Source: Bacteroidales bacterium
GTDB taxonomy: Bacteria; Bacteroidota; Bacteroidia; Bacteroidales; F082
NCBI GenBank assembly: GCA_024400305.1
Contig: JAKSMX010000009.1
Location: 1-64,000, forward strand
DNA: 64,000 nt
Direction of reading: 5' to 3'
In this document: piece after piece, positions 35,048 through 47,086 of the stretch
How positions within the stretch are numbered: the stretch's first letter is position 1
Layout: each line of letters starts with the position of its first letter
The notes under the pieces: generated by a model
Told to the model about the DNA's origin: nothing
What the model saw: the letters and a program-made list of their open reading frames with translations, nothing else
Database searches by the model: none
Made by a program: the position numbers and the translations under genes

Positions 35048-35158
35048 CACTTTTTATTTTAACAACCAACAGTTGTTGGAAGTGCTTTCCAAAATTATGT
35101 CAAAATCTCGCATAACCTATTGTTTTTCAACTCGTAAAAGCAATAACAATTTTGAAAA

Positions 35159-35194
35159 AAGGGCTGTTTTTTCGGAATAAATGCGTCAGCCCTT
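35159..35194 (-). terminator. Terminator after the DUF3467 gene
   Basis: AAGGGCTG and CAGCCCTT pair across a 20-nt loop, and a T-run follows on the minus strand. The loop contains TTTTTTCGGAATAAATGC, which also occurs at 34426-34443. Confidence 0.65.
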
Positions 35195-35215
35195 TTCAAC
35201 TTTCAACTTTCAACC

Positions 35216-35527
35216 CTATGCCTCGCCAGCAGTTCCATTTCCCATCGTGAACGGTGCAATAGTGTCATTCACATCCTTTATCGGACCGAAGTTCTGTTCG
35301 TATTTGTTGAGGTTGTCGGCCAAAGCCCTGAAAAGTCTTTTTGCGTTCTGCGGTGTCATTATCACTCTTGAACGGACTTTAGCCTTCTGCATTGCCGGCA
35401 CAATCTGCGCAAAATCAACGACAAACTCTGTCGGTGAATGGCTGATTATCGCGAGATTTGAATAGACTCCGTCGGCCACCGTTTCCGGAAGGTCGATATT
35501 AAGCTGGTTTTTCTTGTTGTTATCCAT
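35216..35527 (-). CDS. DUF3467 domain protein
   Basis: From ATG 35527 the 103-residue protein (MDNNKKNQLNIDLPET, GVYSNLAIISHSPTEFVVDF, RVIMTPQNAKRLFRAL) fits DUF3467. Family members are often encoded just downstream of rpoC in Bacteroidota; their function is unknown. The promoter box at 35549-35556 excludes the longer frame. Confidence 0.88.
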   Translation of the reverse strand: MDNNKKNQLNIDLPETVADGVYSNLAIISHSPTEFVVDFAQIVPAMQKAKVRSRVIMTPQNAKRLFRALADNLNKYEQNFGPIKDVNDTIAPFTMGNGTAGEA

Positions 35528-35548
35528 AATAAACAATTTAAATTTTTG

Positions 35549-35556
35549 CAAAAATA
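35549..35556 (-). promoter_or_regulatory. DUF3467 promoter -7 box
   Basis: The minus strand reads TATTTTTG, 21 bp before ATG 35527. Confidence 0.6.
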
Positions 35557-35575
35557 TATAATTTTCCTGACATAC

Positions 35576-35606
35576 AAAAAGGTTGGCTAAAAATAACCAA
35601 CCTTTT
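35576..35606 (-). terminator. rpoC terminator
   Basis: The stem AAAAGGTTGG/CCAACCTTTTT with a 10-nt loop lies 23 bp after the rpoC stop and ends the ribosomal protein/RNA polymerase unit. Confidence 0.85.
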
Positions 35607-35628
35607 CTTCACAATATCAATTTAAAAA

Positions 35629-38600
35629 TCAAGATTCAACGATAATTTCCGTATTTGCGACCTGTTCGAAGTCTTCTTTAGCTCCGACAATGATGTCATC
35701 AAATTCGCGAAGACCTGTACCGGCAGGAATCTTGTGTCCGACGATGACATTTTCTTTCATGCCTTCGAGAGTATCTGTCTTTGCCGAGATTGCCGCCTGA
35801 GTAAGAACCTTTGTCGTCTCCTGGAATGACGCTGCGGAAATGAAGCTCTCCGTCTGCAATGCCGCGCGTGTGATACCCTGAAGCACCTGATGCGCTGTCG
35901 CAGGCTGTGCGTCGCGTGACTCGACAAGTTTCTTATCCTTACGTTTCAGCAACGAGTTCTCATCACGAAGTCTTCTTGTGGAAATAATCTCGCCTCTGTT
36001 AAGTGTTTCAGAATCACCCGGATCGGTGACGACGACTTTTCCGAAGATGTCATCATTGGTCTCCTGGAACACAATCTTGTTGACGAGGTCGCCCTCAAGG
36101 AATCTTGTGTCACCCGGATCGTCAATCTCAACCTTGCGCATCATCTGACGCACGATGACTTCAAAATGCTTACCGTTGATTGTAACACCTTGTGAACGAT
36201 AGACTTCCTGAATATTGTTCACGATAAATTCCTGAACAGCCATAGGTCCTTCGATTGCAAGGATGTTGGCAGGTGTGATAGCGCCTTCCGACAAAGCCTG
36301 GCCAGCCTTCACGAAATCGTTTTCGTCAGCAAGGATTTCCTTCGTCGTCGGGATGAGATACTTCTTCTGTTCGCCTGTCTTCGACGTAACAACGACGACC
36401 TTGTTTCCACGGACGAGCTTTTTCTCGAATGAAACCTCACCATCGATTTCAGAGACCACCGCCGGTTCTGATGAGTTACGGGCTTCAAACAACTCTGTGA
36501 CACGTGGAAGACCACCAGTGATATCGCCGAGACCGCCGGTAGCACGAGGCTTCTTGGTCAAAACGTCACCAGCCTTGATCTTATCGCCATCCTCTACCAT
36601 GATGTGGGCTCCGACGGGCAAGTCGTATGACTTGACGGCTTCACCGTCCTTGTCAAGGATTGAAATCGACGGGTTCTTTGCGAACTTGCGGCCTTCGATG
36701 ATGACGCGTTCGCTATAACCTGTCTGCTCATCGGATTCATTACGATAGGTGACACCTTCAACAATGTTATCGAAACGAATCTCACCATCATATTCCGAGA
36801 TAATCAATGAGTTATACTTATCCCATTCGCAGATGACCTGACCGGCCTTGACATCGCTGCCTTCCTTGACAAACAATTTCGAGCCGTAAGGGATGTTCAC
36901 CGTGACAAGCGCGACACCCGTGTTATGGTCGATGATCTTCATCTCGGCGGCACGGCTGACGACAACTTGATACTTGCTGTCATCCTTTTCGTAATCAACG
37001 GCACGAAGTTCGTCGATTTCGAGTCTGCCGTCGTAGTCGGCCTTGATTATTGAGTCGTCTGATGTGCTTGATGCGGTACCACCTTGGTGGAAGGTACGAA
37101 GTGTAAGCTGTGTACCAGGTTCACCGATTGACTGCGCCGCGATGACACCGACAGCCTCGCCACGCTGCACCAATTTGCCTGATGCGAGGTTGCGGCCGTA
37201 GCAGTTAGCGCATACACCATGCCTTGATTCGCATGTCAGCACGGAACGAATCTCAATAGTCTTATCTTTCAACGGAGAATCGCAGATTCTCTTTGCTATA
37301 TCTTCAGTAATTTCATCGCCGCCATTGCAGAGCAACTCGCCTGTCTGCGGGTGGAAGATGTCGTGCAGAGCCACACGGCCGAGGATACGGTCGTACAATG
37401 ACTCGACGATTTCCTTACCTCTCTTGAGAGCGCCGATTGACAAACCTCTCAATGTGCCGCAGTCTTTCTCATTGATGATCACATCATGTGCGACGTCAAC
37501 AAGACGACGGGTGAGATAACCAGCGTCAGCGGTCTTCAAAGCGGTATCAGCCAAACCCTTACGGGCGCCGTGAGTTGAAATGAAGTACTCAAGCACTGAC
37601 AGACCTTCCTTGAAGTTCGAAAGAATAGGGTTCTCAATGATTTCAGCACCACCGGCCGCCGTTGACTTCTGCGGTTTCGCCATAAGACCTCTCATGCCGC
37701 AGAGCTGACGAATCTGTTCCTTTGAACCACGGGCTCCTGAATCCAACATCATATAAACCGGGTTGAATCCCTGGTCGTCCTGAGGCAACAGTTTCATGAC
37801 CTCGTCGGTCAGTTTGGTGACGACATGACCCCAGATATCGATAATCTTGTTGTAACGCTCGTTCTGAGTGATGAAACCCATGTTATATTCTTCACGGATG
37901 CCGTTGACCTCTTCGTTGGCCTGCCTGATGAGTTCCTCTTTTACAGAAGGAATAAGGACATTGCCGAGGTTGAACGACAAACCACCCTTGTAAGCCATGT
38001 AATAACCCATGTTCTTGATATCATCAAGGAACTTGGTTGTCGTAGCCGTACCAAGGAGTTTCACCATGTCGCCGATGATGTCACGCAGAGCCTTCTTGTT
38101 CAACAGTCTGTTGATGTAACCGAACTGGCGTGGTACAACCTGGTTGAACTTGACGCGTCCGACTGTTGTCTCGACCATTTCTTCCACGAGGCTGTTGTCT
38201 TCCTTACGCACCCACACCTTACAATTGATGATGGCGTGCATATCGACCTTTTTCTCGTTGTAGGCGATGATGACCTCTTCAGGTGAATAGAATTTCTTGC
38301 CTTCACCTTTGACAATGTGGTCAGGAGTGCTCTTACGTGGTTTCGTGATATAATAAAGACCAAGAACCATGTCTTGAGAAGGCACCGTGATAGGTGCTCC
38401 GTTGGCAGGGTTAAGGATGTTATGCGATGCGAGCATCAGAATCTGCGCCTCAAGGATTGCGGCGTTGCCGAGCGGCAAGTGGACAGCCATCTGGTCACCG
38501 TCGAAGTCAGCGTTGAAAGCTGTACATACAAGCGGGTGCAGACGGATTGCCTTACCTTCCACGAGTTTCGGCTGGAATGCCTGAATACCGAGACGGTGCA

Positions 38601-39927
38601 GTGTAGGAGCACGGTTAAGCAGAATCGGATGTCCTTTCAAAATATTTTCGAGGATGTCCCAAACGACAGGATCCTTACGGTCAACGATTTTCTTTGCCGA
38701 CTTGACTGTCTTCACAATACCGCGTTCAATCATCTTGCGGATGACGAACGGCTTGTAAAGCTCGGCCGCCATGTCCTTTGGAAGACCGCATTCGTTCATG
38801 TTCAAATCCGGGCCGACGACGATAACAGAACGGCCGGAATAGTCAACACGTTTACCGAGAAGGTTCTGACGGAAACGGCCTTGTTTGCCTTTCAAGCTGT
38901 CGCTCAATGACTTGAGCGGGCGGTTTGAATCGGTCTTCACCGCACTCGACTTGCGTGAGTTGTCGAGCAACGAGTCAACAGCTTCCTGAAGCATACGTTT
39001 CTCATTACGCATGATGACATCAGGGGCCTTGATTTCGATGAGTCGTTTCAGACGGTTGTTACGTATGATGACACGACGATAAAGGTCATTCAGGTCTGAC
39101 GTGGCGAAACGTCCGCCATCAAGCGGGACGAGAGGCCTCAACTCCGGCGGGGTGACTGGTATTACCCTGAGGATCATCCATTCAGGACGGTTCTCCATGT
39201 GTTTCTGAGCCTCACGGAAAGCCTCGAAAACCTGAAGGCGTTTCAAAGCGTCAGCCTTGCGCTGCTGTGATGTCTCATTATGTGCCTTCTCACGAAGTTC
39301 ACCCGCCTCTTTGTCAAGATCAAGCTGAAGAAGAAGATCATAGATAGCCTCGGCACCCATCTTGGCGACGAACTTGTTAGGATCGTTGTCAGGAAGGTGT
39401 TGATTCTCAATCGGAATAGTCTCCAAAACATCAAGGTATTCCTCCTCTGAAAGCAAGTCAAGCTTATTAATACCGTCGTCCTGTTTAATACCTGGATTCA
39501 ACACGACATAGCGTTCATAGTAGATGATGCTGTCGAGTTTCTTTGTCGGGATACCGAGCAAAGCACCAAGTTTGTTAGGAAGTGAGCGGAAATACCAGAT
39601 GTGTGCGACCGGCACCACCAATTTGATATGACCGGTACGTTCACGTCTGACTTTCTTCTCTGTAACTTCCACACCGCAACGGTCGCAAATGATATTTTTG
39701 TAACGGATGCGTTTATACTTACCGCAGTGGCATTCCCAGTCTTTTACAGGTCCAAATATTCTCTCACAGAACAAACCGTCGCGTTCTGGTTTGTATGTGC
39801 GGTAGTTGATTGTCTCAGGTTTCAGCACCTCGCCGTATGAACGGCTCAAGATTGACTCTGGAGATGCCAAGCTGATGGTAATCTTTGAGAAATCGCTGTT
39901 AAATGTATTATTTTTACTTGTAGCCAT
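35629..39927 (-). CDS. rpoC: DNA-directed RNA polymerase subunit beta'
   Basis: This catalytic subunit of RNA polymerase has 1,432 residues, normal for Bacteroidota. It has the N-terminal zinc site ([16 protein letters not shown]), the absolutely conserved Mg2+ motif [10 protein letters not shown], the bridge-helix region ([17 protein letters not shown]) and the second Cys cluster ([13 protein letters not shown]). It follows rpoB by 38 bp. Confidence 0.98.
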   Translation of the reverse strand: MATSKNNTFNSDFSKITISLASPESILSRSYGEVLKPETINYRTYKPERDGLFCERIFGPVKDWECHCGKYKRIRYKNIICDRCGVEVTEKKVRRERTGHIKLVVPVAHIWYFRSLPNKLGALLGIPTKKLDSIIYYERYVVLNPGIKQDDGINKLDLLSEEEYLDVLETIPIENQHLPDNDPNKFVAKMGAEAIYDLLLQLDLDKEAGELREKAHNETSQQRKADALKRLQVFEAFREAQKHMENRPEWMILRVIPVTPPELRPLVPLDGGRFATSDLNDLYRRVIIRNNRLKRLIEIKAPDVIMRNEKRMLQEAVDSLLDNSRKSSAVKTDSNRPLKSLSDSLKGKQGRFRQNLLGKRVDYSGRSVIVVGPDLNMNECGLPKDMAAELYKPFVIRKMIERGIVKTVKSAKKIVDRKDPVVWDILENILKGHPILLNRAPTLHRLGIQAFQPKLVEGKAIRLHPLVCTAFNADFDGDQMAVHLPLGNAAILEAQILMLASHNILNPANGAPITVPSQDMVLGLYYITKPRKSTPDHIVKGEGKKFYSPEEVIIAYNEKKVDMHAIINCKVWVRKEDNSLVEEMVETTVGRVKFNQVVPRQFGYINRLLNKKALRDIIGDMVKLLGTATTTKFLDDIKNMGYYMAYKGGLSFNLGNVLIPSVKEELIRQANEEVNGIREEYNMGFITQNERYNKIIDIWGHVVTKLTDEVMKLLPQDDQGFNPVYMMLDSGARGSKEQIRQLCGMRGLMAKPQKSTAAGGAEIIENPILSNFKEGLSVLEYFISTHGARKGLADTALKTADAGYLTRRLVDVAHDVIINEKDCGTLRGLSIGALKRGKEIVESLYDRILGRVALHDIFHPQTGELLCNGGDEITEDIAKRICDSPLKDKTIEIRSVLTCESRHGVCANCYGRNLASGKLVQRGEAVGVIAAQSIGEPGTQLTLRTFHQGGTASSTSDDSIIKADYDGRLEIDELRAVDYEKDDSKYQVVVSRAAEMKIIDHNTGVALVTVNIPYGSKLFVKEGSDVKAGQVICEWDKYNSLIISEYDGEIRFDNIVEGVTYRNESDEQTGYSERVIIEGRKFAKNPSISILDKDGEAVKSYDLPVGAHIMVEDGDKIKAGDVLTKKPRATGGLGDITGGLPRVTELFEARNSSEPAVVSEIDGEVSFEKKLVRGNKVVVVTSKTGEQKKYLIPTTKEILADENDFVKAGQALSEGAITPANILAIEGPMAVQEFIVNNIQEVYRSQGVTINGKHFEVIVRQMMRKVEIDDPGDTRFLEGDLVNKIVFQETNDDIFGKVVVTDPGDSETLNRGEIISTRRLRDENSLLKRKDKKLVESRDAQPATAHQVLQGITRAALQTESFISAASFQETTKVLTQAAISAKTDTLEGMKENVIVGHKIPAGTGLREFDDIIVGAKEDFEQVANTEIIVES

Positions 39928-39965
39928 ATATTTACCTATTGTTAAGAGCTAAGGCTTGCCTTTGC

Positions 39966-42900
39966 TTATTTTTCAAACGTAATTTCAAGACCCAATCCGC
40001 GTAATTCGTGAATCAAAACGTTGAATGACTCAGGAATACCTGGCGTAGGCATGTTTTCACCCTTGACGATTGCCTCGTAAGCCTTTGCACGACCGATTAC
40101 ATCGTCTGACTTCACCGTCAGGATTTCCTGAAGCACGTTGCTTGCGCCGAATGCTTCAAGAGCCCAGACTTCCATTTCTCCGAAACGCTGGCCGCCGAAC
40201 TGTGCCTTACCGCCGAGTGGCTGCTGCGTAATCAACGAATATGGTCCTATAGAACGGGCGTGCATCTTGTCGTCAACCATGTGGTGCAGTTTCAGCATGT
40301 AAATATACCCGACTGTCGCCTTCTGGTCGAACGGCTCGCCTGTCTCACCGTCATAAAGCTGTACCCTGCCGTTTTCAGGAAGACCGGCCTGTTTCATATA
40401 TCCGTTGATCTCATCCAATGTCGCACCGTCAAAAATCGGCGTCGCGAACTTAAGTCCGAGCTCGTGACCTGCCCAGCCGAGAACCGTCTCGTAAATCTGT
40501 CCGAGGTTCATACGTGAAGGCACGCCCAACGGGTTCAACACGATATCGACCGGTGTGCCATCCGCCAGGAACGGCATGTCTTCCTCACGCACGATTCTTG
40601 ATACGATGCCCTTGTTACCGTGACGGCCTGCCATCTTATCACCGATGTTAAGCTTACGTTTCTGAGCGACATACACTTTCGCCATCTGGACGATTCCGTT
40701 CGGAAGTTCGTCGCCGACGCTCGCCACATTTTTCTTGCGGCTGTAAACACCGTTGATCTCCTTGCACTTGACGTTGTAGTTGTTGACCAACTTCACGATG
40801 CAGTCGTTGATTTCAGGATCCGTGGTCCACTTGTGCGGGTTGACCGTCATGTAGTCGATGTTCGACAACGCCTTCTGTGAGAACTTCACCTTCTTGGGGA
40901 TGATGTTGTCCTTGTAGTTGTTGTAAACACCTGTTGATGTACGGCCGTTAAGCATTGACATGAGTTTCTCCATCATTCTGGCCTTCAATGCGTCAAGCTC
41001 TTTCTGCTGTTCGGCGTCAATCTCCGCGATGATGTCTTTGTCTTTCGACTTTGCCTTACGGTCTTTGACTACGCGTGAGAAGAGGCGTTTGCCTATCACG
41101 ACACCTTTCATCGACGGACCCGCCTTGAGTGAAGCGTTCTTCACGTCGCCAGCCTTATCGCCGAAGATTGCGCGGAGCAATTTCTCTTCCGGAGTCGGAT
41201 CTGTCTCTCCCTTCGGAGTGATCTTACCTATTAATATATCTCCTTCCTTGACATCGGCACCGACGCGGATAAGACCGTTCTCGTCGAGGTCTTTCGTCGC
41301 ATCCGCACTGACGTTCGGAATATCATTTGTCAGCTCTTCGAGACCACGTTTAGTATCGCGGACTTCGAGAGTGAATTCGTCAATATGAATTGATGTAAAG
41401 AGGTCTTCCTTGACAATCTTTTCAGAAATGACAATAGCGTCCTCATAGTTGTAACCTTTCCAAGGCATGAATGCGACCTTCAGGTTACGTCCCAAAGCGA
41501 GGTCGCCGCCCTGTGTGGCGTAACCTTCTGTAAGTATCTGACCCTTTGTCACCTTCTGTCCCTTTCTGACGATTGGCTTCTGGTTGATACTTGTGCTCTG
41601 GTTGGTCCTTATATATTTAATAAGGTTATATGTCTTGGTATCATCATCAAAGCTGACGAGTCTTTCCTTGTCAGTCCTGTCATACCTGATTGTGATCTTT
41701 GTCGAGTCAACGAAAATGACTTCGCCGTCGCCTTCAGCCTCGACCAGAGTACGTGAGTCTTTCGCCACGTAATGTTCGATGCCGGTTCCGACGATAGGAG
41801 CCTCCGGGCACATCAGCGGCACCGCCTGACGCATCATGTTCGATCCCATCAAGGCGCGGTTGGCGTCGTCGTGTTCGAGGAACGGGATGAGTGACGCGGC
41901 AACGGACGACATCTGGTTCGGGGCGACATCGATGAGTTCAAGCTCGTTTGGCGTGACGATAGGATAATCGGCTATCTGACGCGCCTTGATCATGTCGTCT
42001 GTGATTGTGCCGTCGTCATCCATGTCGGTGCAAGCCTGGGCGATGATCTTTTCATCTTCCTCTTCCGCTGTAAGATATACCGGCGGGTTCTCGAAATCGA
42101 CCTTGCCATCAACGACCTTGCGGTAAGGAGTCTCGATGAAACCGAGGTTGTTTATCTTTGCGAACACGCAGAGTGATGAGATAAGGCCGATGTTTGGACC
42201 TTCAGGTGTTTCGATTGTGCAGAGACGACCGTAGTGTGTGTAGTGAACGTCACGCACCTCGAATCCTGCGCGGTCACGGGAGATACCGCCGGGTCCCAAT
42301 GCAGAGATACGGCGTTTGTGGGTGACTTCCGACAACGGGTTCGTCTGGTCCATGAACTGTGAAAGCTGGTTTGTGCCGAAGAATGAGTTGATGACCGACG
42401 ACAATGTCTTAGCATTAATCAGGTCGGTTGGTGTAAACGACTCATTGTCACGGACATTCATACGTTCACGTATCGTTCTTGCCATACGTGCGAGACCAAC
42501 GCCGAACTGTGCGTACAGCTGTTCGCCGACGGTTCTGATACGGCGGTTGCTCAAGTGGTCGATATCATCGACTTCCGCCTTGCTGTTTGAAAGCTCGATC
42601 AAATATTTGATGATCTCGATTATGTCTTCTTTCGTTAGGACCTTCACGTCAGCCGGGATATTCAGGTTGAGCTTGCGGTTTATACGGTAACGGCCGACTT
42701 CACCGAGGTCATAACGTTTGTCGGAGAAGAACAATTTCTCAATTATTCCGCGTGCGGTCTCCTCATCAGGGGCTTCAGCGTTACGCAGCTGGCGGTAGAT
42801 GTATTCGACAGCCTCCTTCTCCGAGTTTGTTGTATCTTTCTGTAATGTATTGTAAATGATACTGTATTCAGACGTGTTAATCTCATCACGGTCGAGGAGG

Positions 42901-43775
42901 ATGGTCTTCACACCTGAATCAATGATCATGTCAATGTGTTCGTTTTCGAGGACTACGCCGCGGTCTATGATGGTTTCCTTGCGTTCGTATGTGACGCATT
43001 CGCCGGTTTCCTCATTGGCGAAGTCTTCGATTCTTGAACGTAACACTTTCGCTGCCAATTTACGTCCGATGACACGTTTGAGGCCACTCTTCGTCACCTT
43101 AACTTCCTCAGCGAGGTTGAAGATGTCGAGAATGTCCTTATCCGTTTCATATCCGATGGCACGGAGTAATGTTGTGATAGGTAATTTCTTCTTTCTGTCG
43201 ATATAAGCATACATCACGTTGCTGATATCTGTCGAGAACTCCATCCATGAACCCTTGAACGGAATGATACGCGCCGAGTAAAGGGTCTTGCCGTTTGAGT
43301 GCACGCTTGATCCGAAAAATACGCCCGGAGAACGGTGAAGCTGTGATACTACAACACGTTCTGCGCCGTTTATGACGAATGTACCTTGTGGTGTCATATA
43401 CGGTATCAAGCCCAGATACACATCTTGGACGACCGGCTCGAAATCTTCATGCTCGTCATCGTTGCAATAAAGTTTCAGTTTTGCCTTTAGTCTCACGCAG
43501 TAACTTAATCCGCGTTCGATGCACTCTGTGATTGAATACTGAGGTGCATCGATGTAGTAGTCGAGGAACTCGAGTACAAAGTTGTTTCTGGCGTCGGTTA
43601 TTGGGAAATTTTCCGCAAACACGCTGAACAAGCCCTCGTTTCTGCGTTTGTCGGGGTTTGTGTCAAGCTGGAAGAAATCACGGAAAGATTTCAGCTGGAT
43701 ATCAAGGAAGTCAGGATAGTCAAACGGCTTCTTGATTGACGCGAAACTGATTCTATCTAATTTAATGTCTGCCAA
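39966..43775 (-). CDS. rpoB: DNA-directed RNA polymerase subunit beta
   Basis: The 1,269-residue subunit includes the rifampicin-pocket region ([20 protein letters not shown], then [12 protein letters not shown]) and the C-terminal [12 protein letters not shown] motif and [11 protein letters not shown]. The rifampicin-pocket residues look wild type. rpoC follows and a structured gap separates it from rplL. Confidence 0.98.
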   Translation of the reverse strand: MADIKLDRISFASIKKPFDYPDFLDIQLKSFRDFFQLDTNPDKRRNEGLFSVFAENFPITDARNNFVLEFLDYYIDAPQYSITECIERGLSYCVRLKAKLKLYCNDDEHEDFEPVVQDVYLGLIPYMTPQGTFVINGAERVVVSQLHRSPGVFFGSSVHSNGKTLYSARIIPFKGSWMEFSTDISNVMYAYIDRKKKLPITTLLRAIGYETDKDILDIFNLAEEVKVTKSGLKRVIGRKLAAKVLRSRIEDFANEETGECVTYERKETIIDRGVVLENEHIDMIIDSGVKTILLDRDEINTSEYSIIYNTLQKDTTNSEKEAVEYIYRQLRNAEAPDEETARGIIEKLFFSDKRYDLGEVGRYRINRKLNLNIPADVKVLTKEDIIEIIKYLIELSNSKAEVDDIDHLSNRRIRTVGEQLYAQFGVGLARMARTIRERMNVRDNESFTPTDLINAKTLSSVINSFFGTNQLSQFMDQTNPLSEVTHKRRISALGPGGISRDRAGFEVRDVHYTHYGRLCTIETPEGPNIGLISSLCVFAKINNLGFIETPYRKVVDGKVDFENPPVYLTAEEEDEKIIAQACTDMDDDGTITDDMIKARQIADYPIVTPNELELIDVAPNQMSSVAASLIPFLEHDDANRALMGSNMMRQAVPLMCPEAPIVGTGIEHYVAKDSRTLVEAEGDGEVIFVDSTKITIRYDRTDKERLVSFDDDTKTYNLIKYIRTNQSTSINQKPIVRKGQKVTKGQILTEGYATQGGDLALGRNLKVAFMPWKGYNYEDAIVISEKIVKEDLFTSIHIDEFTLEVRDTKRGLEELTNDIPNVSADATKDLDENGLIRVGADVKEGDILIGKITPKGETDPTPEEKLLRAIFGDKAGDVKNASLKAGPSMKGVVIGKRLFSRVVKDRKAKSKDKDIIAEIDAEQQKELDALKARMMEKLMSMLNGRTSTGVYNNYKDNIIPKKVKFSQKALSNIDYMTVNPHKWTTDPEINDCIVKLVNNYNVKCKEINGVYSRKKNVASVGDELPNGIVQMAKVYVAQKRKLNIGDKMAGRHGNKGIVSRIVREEDMPFLADGTPVDIVLNPLGVPSRMNLGQIYETVLGWAGHELGLKFATPIFDGATLDEINGYMKQAGLPENGRVQLYDGETGEPFDQKATVGYIYMLKLHHMVDDKMHARSIGPYSLITQQPLGGKAQFGGQRFGEMEVWALEAFGASNVLQEILTVKSDDVIGRAKAYEAIVKGENMPTPGIPESFNVLIHELRGLGLEITFEK

Positions 43776-43828
43776 AGTGTTTAGGTTTTAATTGTTATCT
43801 ATAAAGCTAATAATATAGAGACGGACTT

Positions 43829-43902
43829 GTACAACACAATATAGGCACAAACCTCAACCCCTGTTTCATAATAGGGGCTGAGGTATTTCATGCCTGTTGT
43901 AC
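43829..43902 (-). promoter_or_regulatory. Nested hairpins between rplL and rpoB
   Basis: An outer stem GTACAACA (43829-43836)/TGTTGTAC (43895-43902) extends through TAGGCA/TGCCT and encloses an inner stem CCTCAACCCCT/AGGGGCTGAGG. No T-run follows. The site suits partial attenuation or RNA processing that sets the RNA polymerase to ribosomal protein ratio. Confidence 0.6.
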
Positions 43903-43915
43903 CAGGAAATTAAAC

Positions 43916-44296
43916 TTATTTAATTTCAACTTCTGCACCAGCGCCTTCGAGTTGTGCCTTGAGTGCATTAGCTTCTTCTTTGCTCACGCCTTCTTTAACA
44001 GCTTTAGGAGCACCGTCAACTAATTCCTTAGCTTCTTTAAGTCCGAGGCTTGTCAAATCCTTAACAAGTTTCACGACTGCGAGCTTCTGTGCACCAGCGC
44101 TCTTGAGGATAACGTCAAAAGATGTCTTTTCTTCTGCTGCGGCTGCTGCTTCGCCACCTGCTGCTGGAGCTGCTACTGCAACTGCTGCTGCTGCTGGTTC
44201 AATACCGTATTCTTCTTTCAATATTGCTGCGAGTTCATTAACCTCTTTAACTGTAAGGTTCACTAATTGTTCAGCAAAAGCTTTCAAATCTGCCAT
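43916..44296 (-). CDS. rplL: 50S ribosomal protein L7/L12
   Basis: The 126-residue stalk protein has an N-terminal dimerisation domain ([19 protein letters not shown]), an Ala-rich hinge and the conserved C-terminal domain ([30 protein letters not shown]). Two dimers or more bind L10 and recruit translation factors. It follows rplJ by 75 bp. Confidence 0.97.
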   Translation of the reverse strand: MADLKAFAEQLVNLTVKEVNELAAILKEEYGIEPAAAAVAVAAPAAGGEAAAAAEEKTSFDVILKSAGAQKLAVVKLVKDLTSLGLKEAKELVDGAPKAVKEGVSKEEANALKAQLEGAGAEVEIK

Positions 44297-44371
44297 TTTT
44301 CTTCAAATTTATTTGTTATACGATTATTTTGTTTGTTCTCTTTTTTGTATATGAATGATAATCATTCCGAT

Positions 44372-44893
44372 TTATTCCGGTCTTTCGGATAATGTCTTCA
44401 CGATGCCGCTGAGCTTCTGGCCGCCAGACTGAAGAGCGCTGATAACGTTCTTGGCTGGTGACTGGAGCAATGCGATAACGTCAGCGATGAGTTCGTTCTT
44501 GGACTTGATGCTGCACAATGTGTCGAGCATGTCGTCGCCGGTATAAACACATTCCTCAATGAATGCGCCTTTGAGAACCGGCTTGTCACTTGTCTTGCGG
44601 AACTTCTTGATAAGCTTTGCAGGAGCATTGCCGTTTTCCGACAACATCATTGCTGTTGTGCCTTTGCAGACATTGTAAAGATCACCGTAATCCTTACCTG
44701 TCTTCTGCATAGCTTTCTTCAGTAATGCGTTCTTCACCACAACAAGCTTGACCTGGCTGCCGAAGCATGCTCTTCTGAGCTGACTCGTCTTCTCTGCATT
44801 CAATGCCTCGATGTCTGTCAGGTAGAAATTAGGACATGCATTCAACTGTTCTACTATACCGTTAATGATAACGTCTTTTTCTTCTTTTCTCAT
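44372..44893 (-). CDS. rplJ: 50S ribosomal protein L10
   Basis: L10 anchors the L7/L12 stalk to 23S rRNA. The 173-residue chain has the typical N-terminal helix (KEEKDVIINGIVEQL) and the VVVKNALLKKAM segment. It lies between rplA and rplL in the standard order. Confidence 0.95.
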   Translation of the reverse strand: MRKEEKDVIINGIVEQLNACPNFYLTDIEALNAEKTSQLRRACFGSQVKLVVVKNALLKKAMQKTGKDYGDLYNVCKGTTAMMLSENGNAPAKLIKKFRKTSDKPVLKGAFIEECVYTGDDMLDTLCSIKSKNELIADVIALLQSPAKNVISALQSGGQKLSGIVKTLSERPE

Positions 44894-44913
44894 GTCAATA
44901 CTTATTTAAGGGT

Positions 44914-45609
44914 TTAGTTGGCTACTGATTTGATGTCCACCTGAACGCCTGGACTCATTGTACTTGAGATATAGACACTCTTTACGTAAGTACCTTTAGC
45001 TGCAGCTGGTTTCAATTTGACAATCATCTGGAGCAATTCCTTGGCGTTGTCATAAATCTTTTCAGCCGAGAAGCTGACTTTAGCAACTGGCGAGTCGATG
45101 ATTCCGTATTTATCAACCTTGAAATCAATCTTACCAGCCTTAACTTCCTTGACAGCCTTTGCAATGTCCATTGTCACTGTGCCTGTCTTCGGGTTCGGCA
45201 TCAATCCGCGAGGACCGAGGATTCTACCGAGGGCGCCGACTTTCGGCATCAATGTAGGCATTGTGATAATCACGTCAACATCTGTCCAACCGTCTTTGAT
45301 TTTCTGGACGTAGTCCTCAAATCCGACGAAATCAGCACCTGCTTCGAGGGCTTCCTGCTGCTTGTCAGGTGTGCAAAGCACCAACACGCGGACAGTCTTA
45401 CCTGTTCCGTGAGGAAGCGTGACGCTGCCGCGAACCATCTGGTTCGCCTTACGAGGGTCAACACCCAAACGCACGTTGACATCAACTGAAGCATCGAACT
45501 TGGTGTAAGTGATCTGTTTAACGATTTCAATCGCTTCTGTCAAGGAGTAAACCTTGCTTTTGTCGAACTTAGCTAAAGCTTCTTTTCTTTTTTTAGATAC
45601 TTTTGCCAT
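44914..45609 (-). CDS. rplA: 50S ribosomal protein L1
   Basis: The 231-residue L1 forms the L1 stalk at the E-site and in many bacteria represses its own operon. It has the motifs [21 protein letters not shown] (read [17 protein letters not shown]) and [14 protein letters not shown]. It follows rplK by 42 bp. Confidence 0.97.
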   Translation of the reverse strand: MAKVSKKRKEALAKFDKSKVYSLTEAIEIVKQITYTKFDASVDVNVRLGVDPRKANQMVRGSVTLPHGTGKTVRVLVLCTPDKQQEALEAGADFVGFEDYVQKIKDGWTDVDVIITMPTLMPKVGALGRILGPRGLMPNPKTGTVTMDIAKAVKEVKAGKIDFKVDKYGIIDSPVAKVSFSAEKIYDNAKELLQMIVKLKPAAAKGTYVKSVYISSTMSPGVQVDIKSVAN

Positions 45610-45651
45610 TTTTTTAATTCTTTTTTGTTCTACAAATGCTAAGACTTAGTC

Positions 45652-46089
45652 TTACTTTAAAGGTGATTCGCCTGTAATCTTGACACCCATACTTCTTGCT
45701 GTGCCGGCTACCATGCTCATTGCTGACTCGATTGTGAAGCAGTTCATGTCCTTCATCTTGTTTTCAGCGATTGCACGGACTGTGTCCCATGTCATTGAAC
45801 CGACTTTGGAACGGTTAGGTTCCTTTGAGCCTTTAGCGACTTTTGCAGCTTCGAGTACGGAGACAGCTACTGGAGATGCTTTTACAACAAAGTCAAAACT
45901 CTTGTCCTTATAGACCGTGATAATGACTGGTAAAACCTTACCGGCCGAGTCTTGGGTACGAGCGTTGAACTGTTTGCAAAATTCCATGATGTTCACACCT
46001 TTTGAACCCAACGCTGGGCCAACCGGTGGTGCAGGATTAGCGGCTCCTCCTTTGATTTGCAGTTTAATTAATCCGCTTACTTCTTTCAT
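45652..46089 (-). CDS. rplK: 50S ribosomal protein L11
   Basis: The 145-residue L11 has the N-terminal [20 protein letters not shown] and the 23S-binding C-terminal half ([15 protein letters not shown]). It forms the GTPase centre with L10 and L7/L12. Order nusG-rplK-rplA is standard. Confidence 0.97.
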   Translation of the reverse strand: MKEVSGLIKLQIKGGAANPAPPVGPALGSKGVNIMEFCKQFNARTQDSAGKVLPVIITVYKDKSFDFVVKASPVAVSVLEAAKVAKGSKEPNRSKVGSMTWDTVRAIAENKMKDMNCFTIESAMSMVAGTARSMGVKITGESPLK

Positions 46090-46132
46090 TTTGTTTTACT
46101 ATAAAAGTTAAATGAAAACATTAACCATTTTT

Positions 46133-46687
46133 TTAACTCTCCCTCTTCACCTGGAAGAAACTGAGCTCAAGCGGTGTCTTACGACCGAAGAGTTTCACCA
46201 TAACGACGAGCTTTTTCTTCTCGTCATTAACTTCCTCGATAATGCCACTGAAACTGCTGAACGGTCCGTCGTTGACCGTGACAGTCTCGCCTACAATGAA
46301 CTCAACTTCTGAACCCTCACCGTTCTCTGTCAGCTCGTCAACCTTACCTAAAATACGGCTGACTTCCGCTGGACGGATCGGGTCAGGGTTCCCGCCGCGT
46401 GTCCCGAGGAAACCCAGAACATTAGGCGTGTCCTTAATAAGGTGCATGACCTCTGCGTTAAGGTTCGCCTCAATAAGAACATAGCCGGGGAGGTAGTTCC
46501 TCTCCTTGCTGATCTTTTTTCCGTTTCTTACTGAATACACCTTTTCCGTAGGGATCAATACTTGTGAAATCAGATCCTGTAATGCTGTAGAATGCGACAC
46601 CTCGGCATCGAGATACTCTTTGACCTTTTTCTCTTTGCCGCTTATCGCCTTAATCACATACCATTTCTTGTCGTTCTGTTCACTCAT
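46133..46687 (-). CDS. nusG: Transcription antitermination factor NusG
   Basis: The 184-residue factor has the NGN domain (KKWYVIKAISGKEKKVKEYL, LPGYVLIEANL) and a C-terminal KOW domain (VGETVTVNDGPFSSFSG). It couples RNA polymerase to Rho or to ribosomes. It lies 60 bp after secE. Confidence 0.97.
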   Translation of the reverse strand: MSEQNDKKWYVIKAISGKEKKVKEYLDAEVSHSTALQDLISQVLIPTEKVYSVRNGKKISKERNYLPGYVLIEANLNAEVMHLIKDTPNVLGFLGTRGGNPDPIRPAEVSRILGKVDELTENGEGSEVEFIVGETVTVNDGPFSSFSGIIEEVNDEKKKLVVMVKLFGRKTPLELSFFQVKRES

Positions 46688-46747
46688 CTTATCTGTGATT
46701 GTTAAAAGTAGTTAAAATGATGATTTTTTAGATCAAACATTTCCTTG

Positions 46748-46939
46748 TTAGAATACACGATAAAAAGCTTCCAGCAAGGTTTCAAAAGACTTATCCATCA
46801 GATATACCACCAAAGCGATAATTAGGGAAGCAATGGATACGACGATAGCACTACTCTGGAGTTCTTTCCAAGTCGGCCACGATGTCTTCTCGACCAACTC
46901 GGTGTAACATTCTTTTACGTAGTTTATGAACTTTTTCAT
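46748..46939 (-). CDS. secE: Preprotein translocase subunit SecE
   Basis: The 63-residue single-TM protein (FINYVKECYTELVEKTSWPTW, then a hydrophobic helix at about 28-46) matches short SecE. It clamps SecY in the Sec translocon. It sits between tRNA-Trp and nusG as usual. Confidence 0.93.
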   Translation of the reverse strand: MKKFINYVKECYTELVEKTSWPTWKELQSSAIVVSIASLIIALVVYLMDKSFETLLEAFYRVF

Positions 46940-46959
46940 GTTGTTTGTCTGTTTTCTAT

Positions 46960-47035
46960 TGGCACAGGCGGAAGGGCTCGAACCCTCAACCTATGGTTTT
47001 GGAGACCACCACTCTACCAATTGAGCTACGCCTGT
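46960..47035 (-). tRNA. tRNA-Trp (anticodon CCA)
   Basis: Read on the minus strand, acceptor ACAGGCG pairs with CGCCTGT. The anticodon loop CTCCAAA carries CCA, and the T-loop is GGTTCGAGCC. The 3' CCA is encoded (46960-46962), unlike in the other tRNAs here. Confidence 0.95.
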
Positions 47036-47086
47036 CTGTTCAAAGAAGCCCGGTCCTTGAACCGGACTTCCTTGTTTTTATTTGAA

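Noticed and set aside
46960-47035. Possible attachment site at tRNA-Trp
   Set aside because: There is no second copy of the tRNA 3' end and no integrase nearby; the gene order around it is the standard one.
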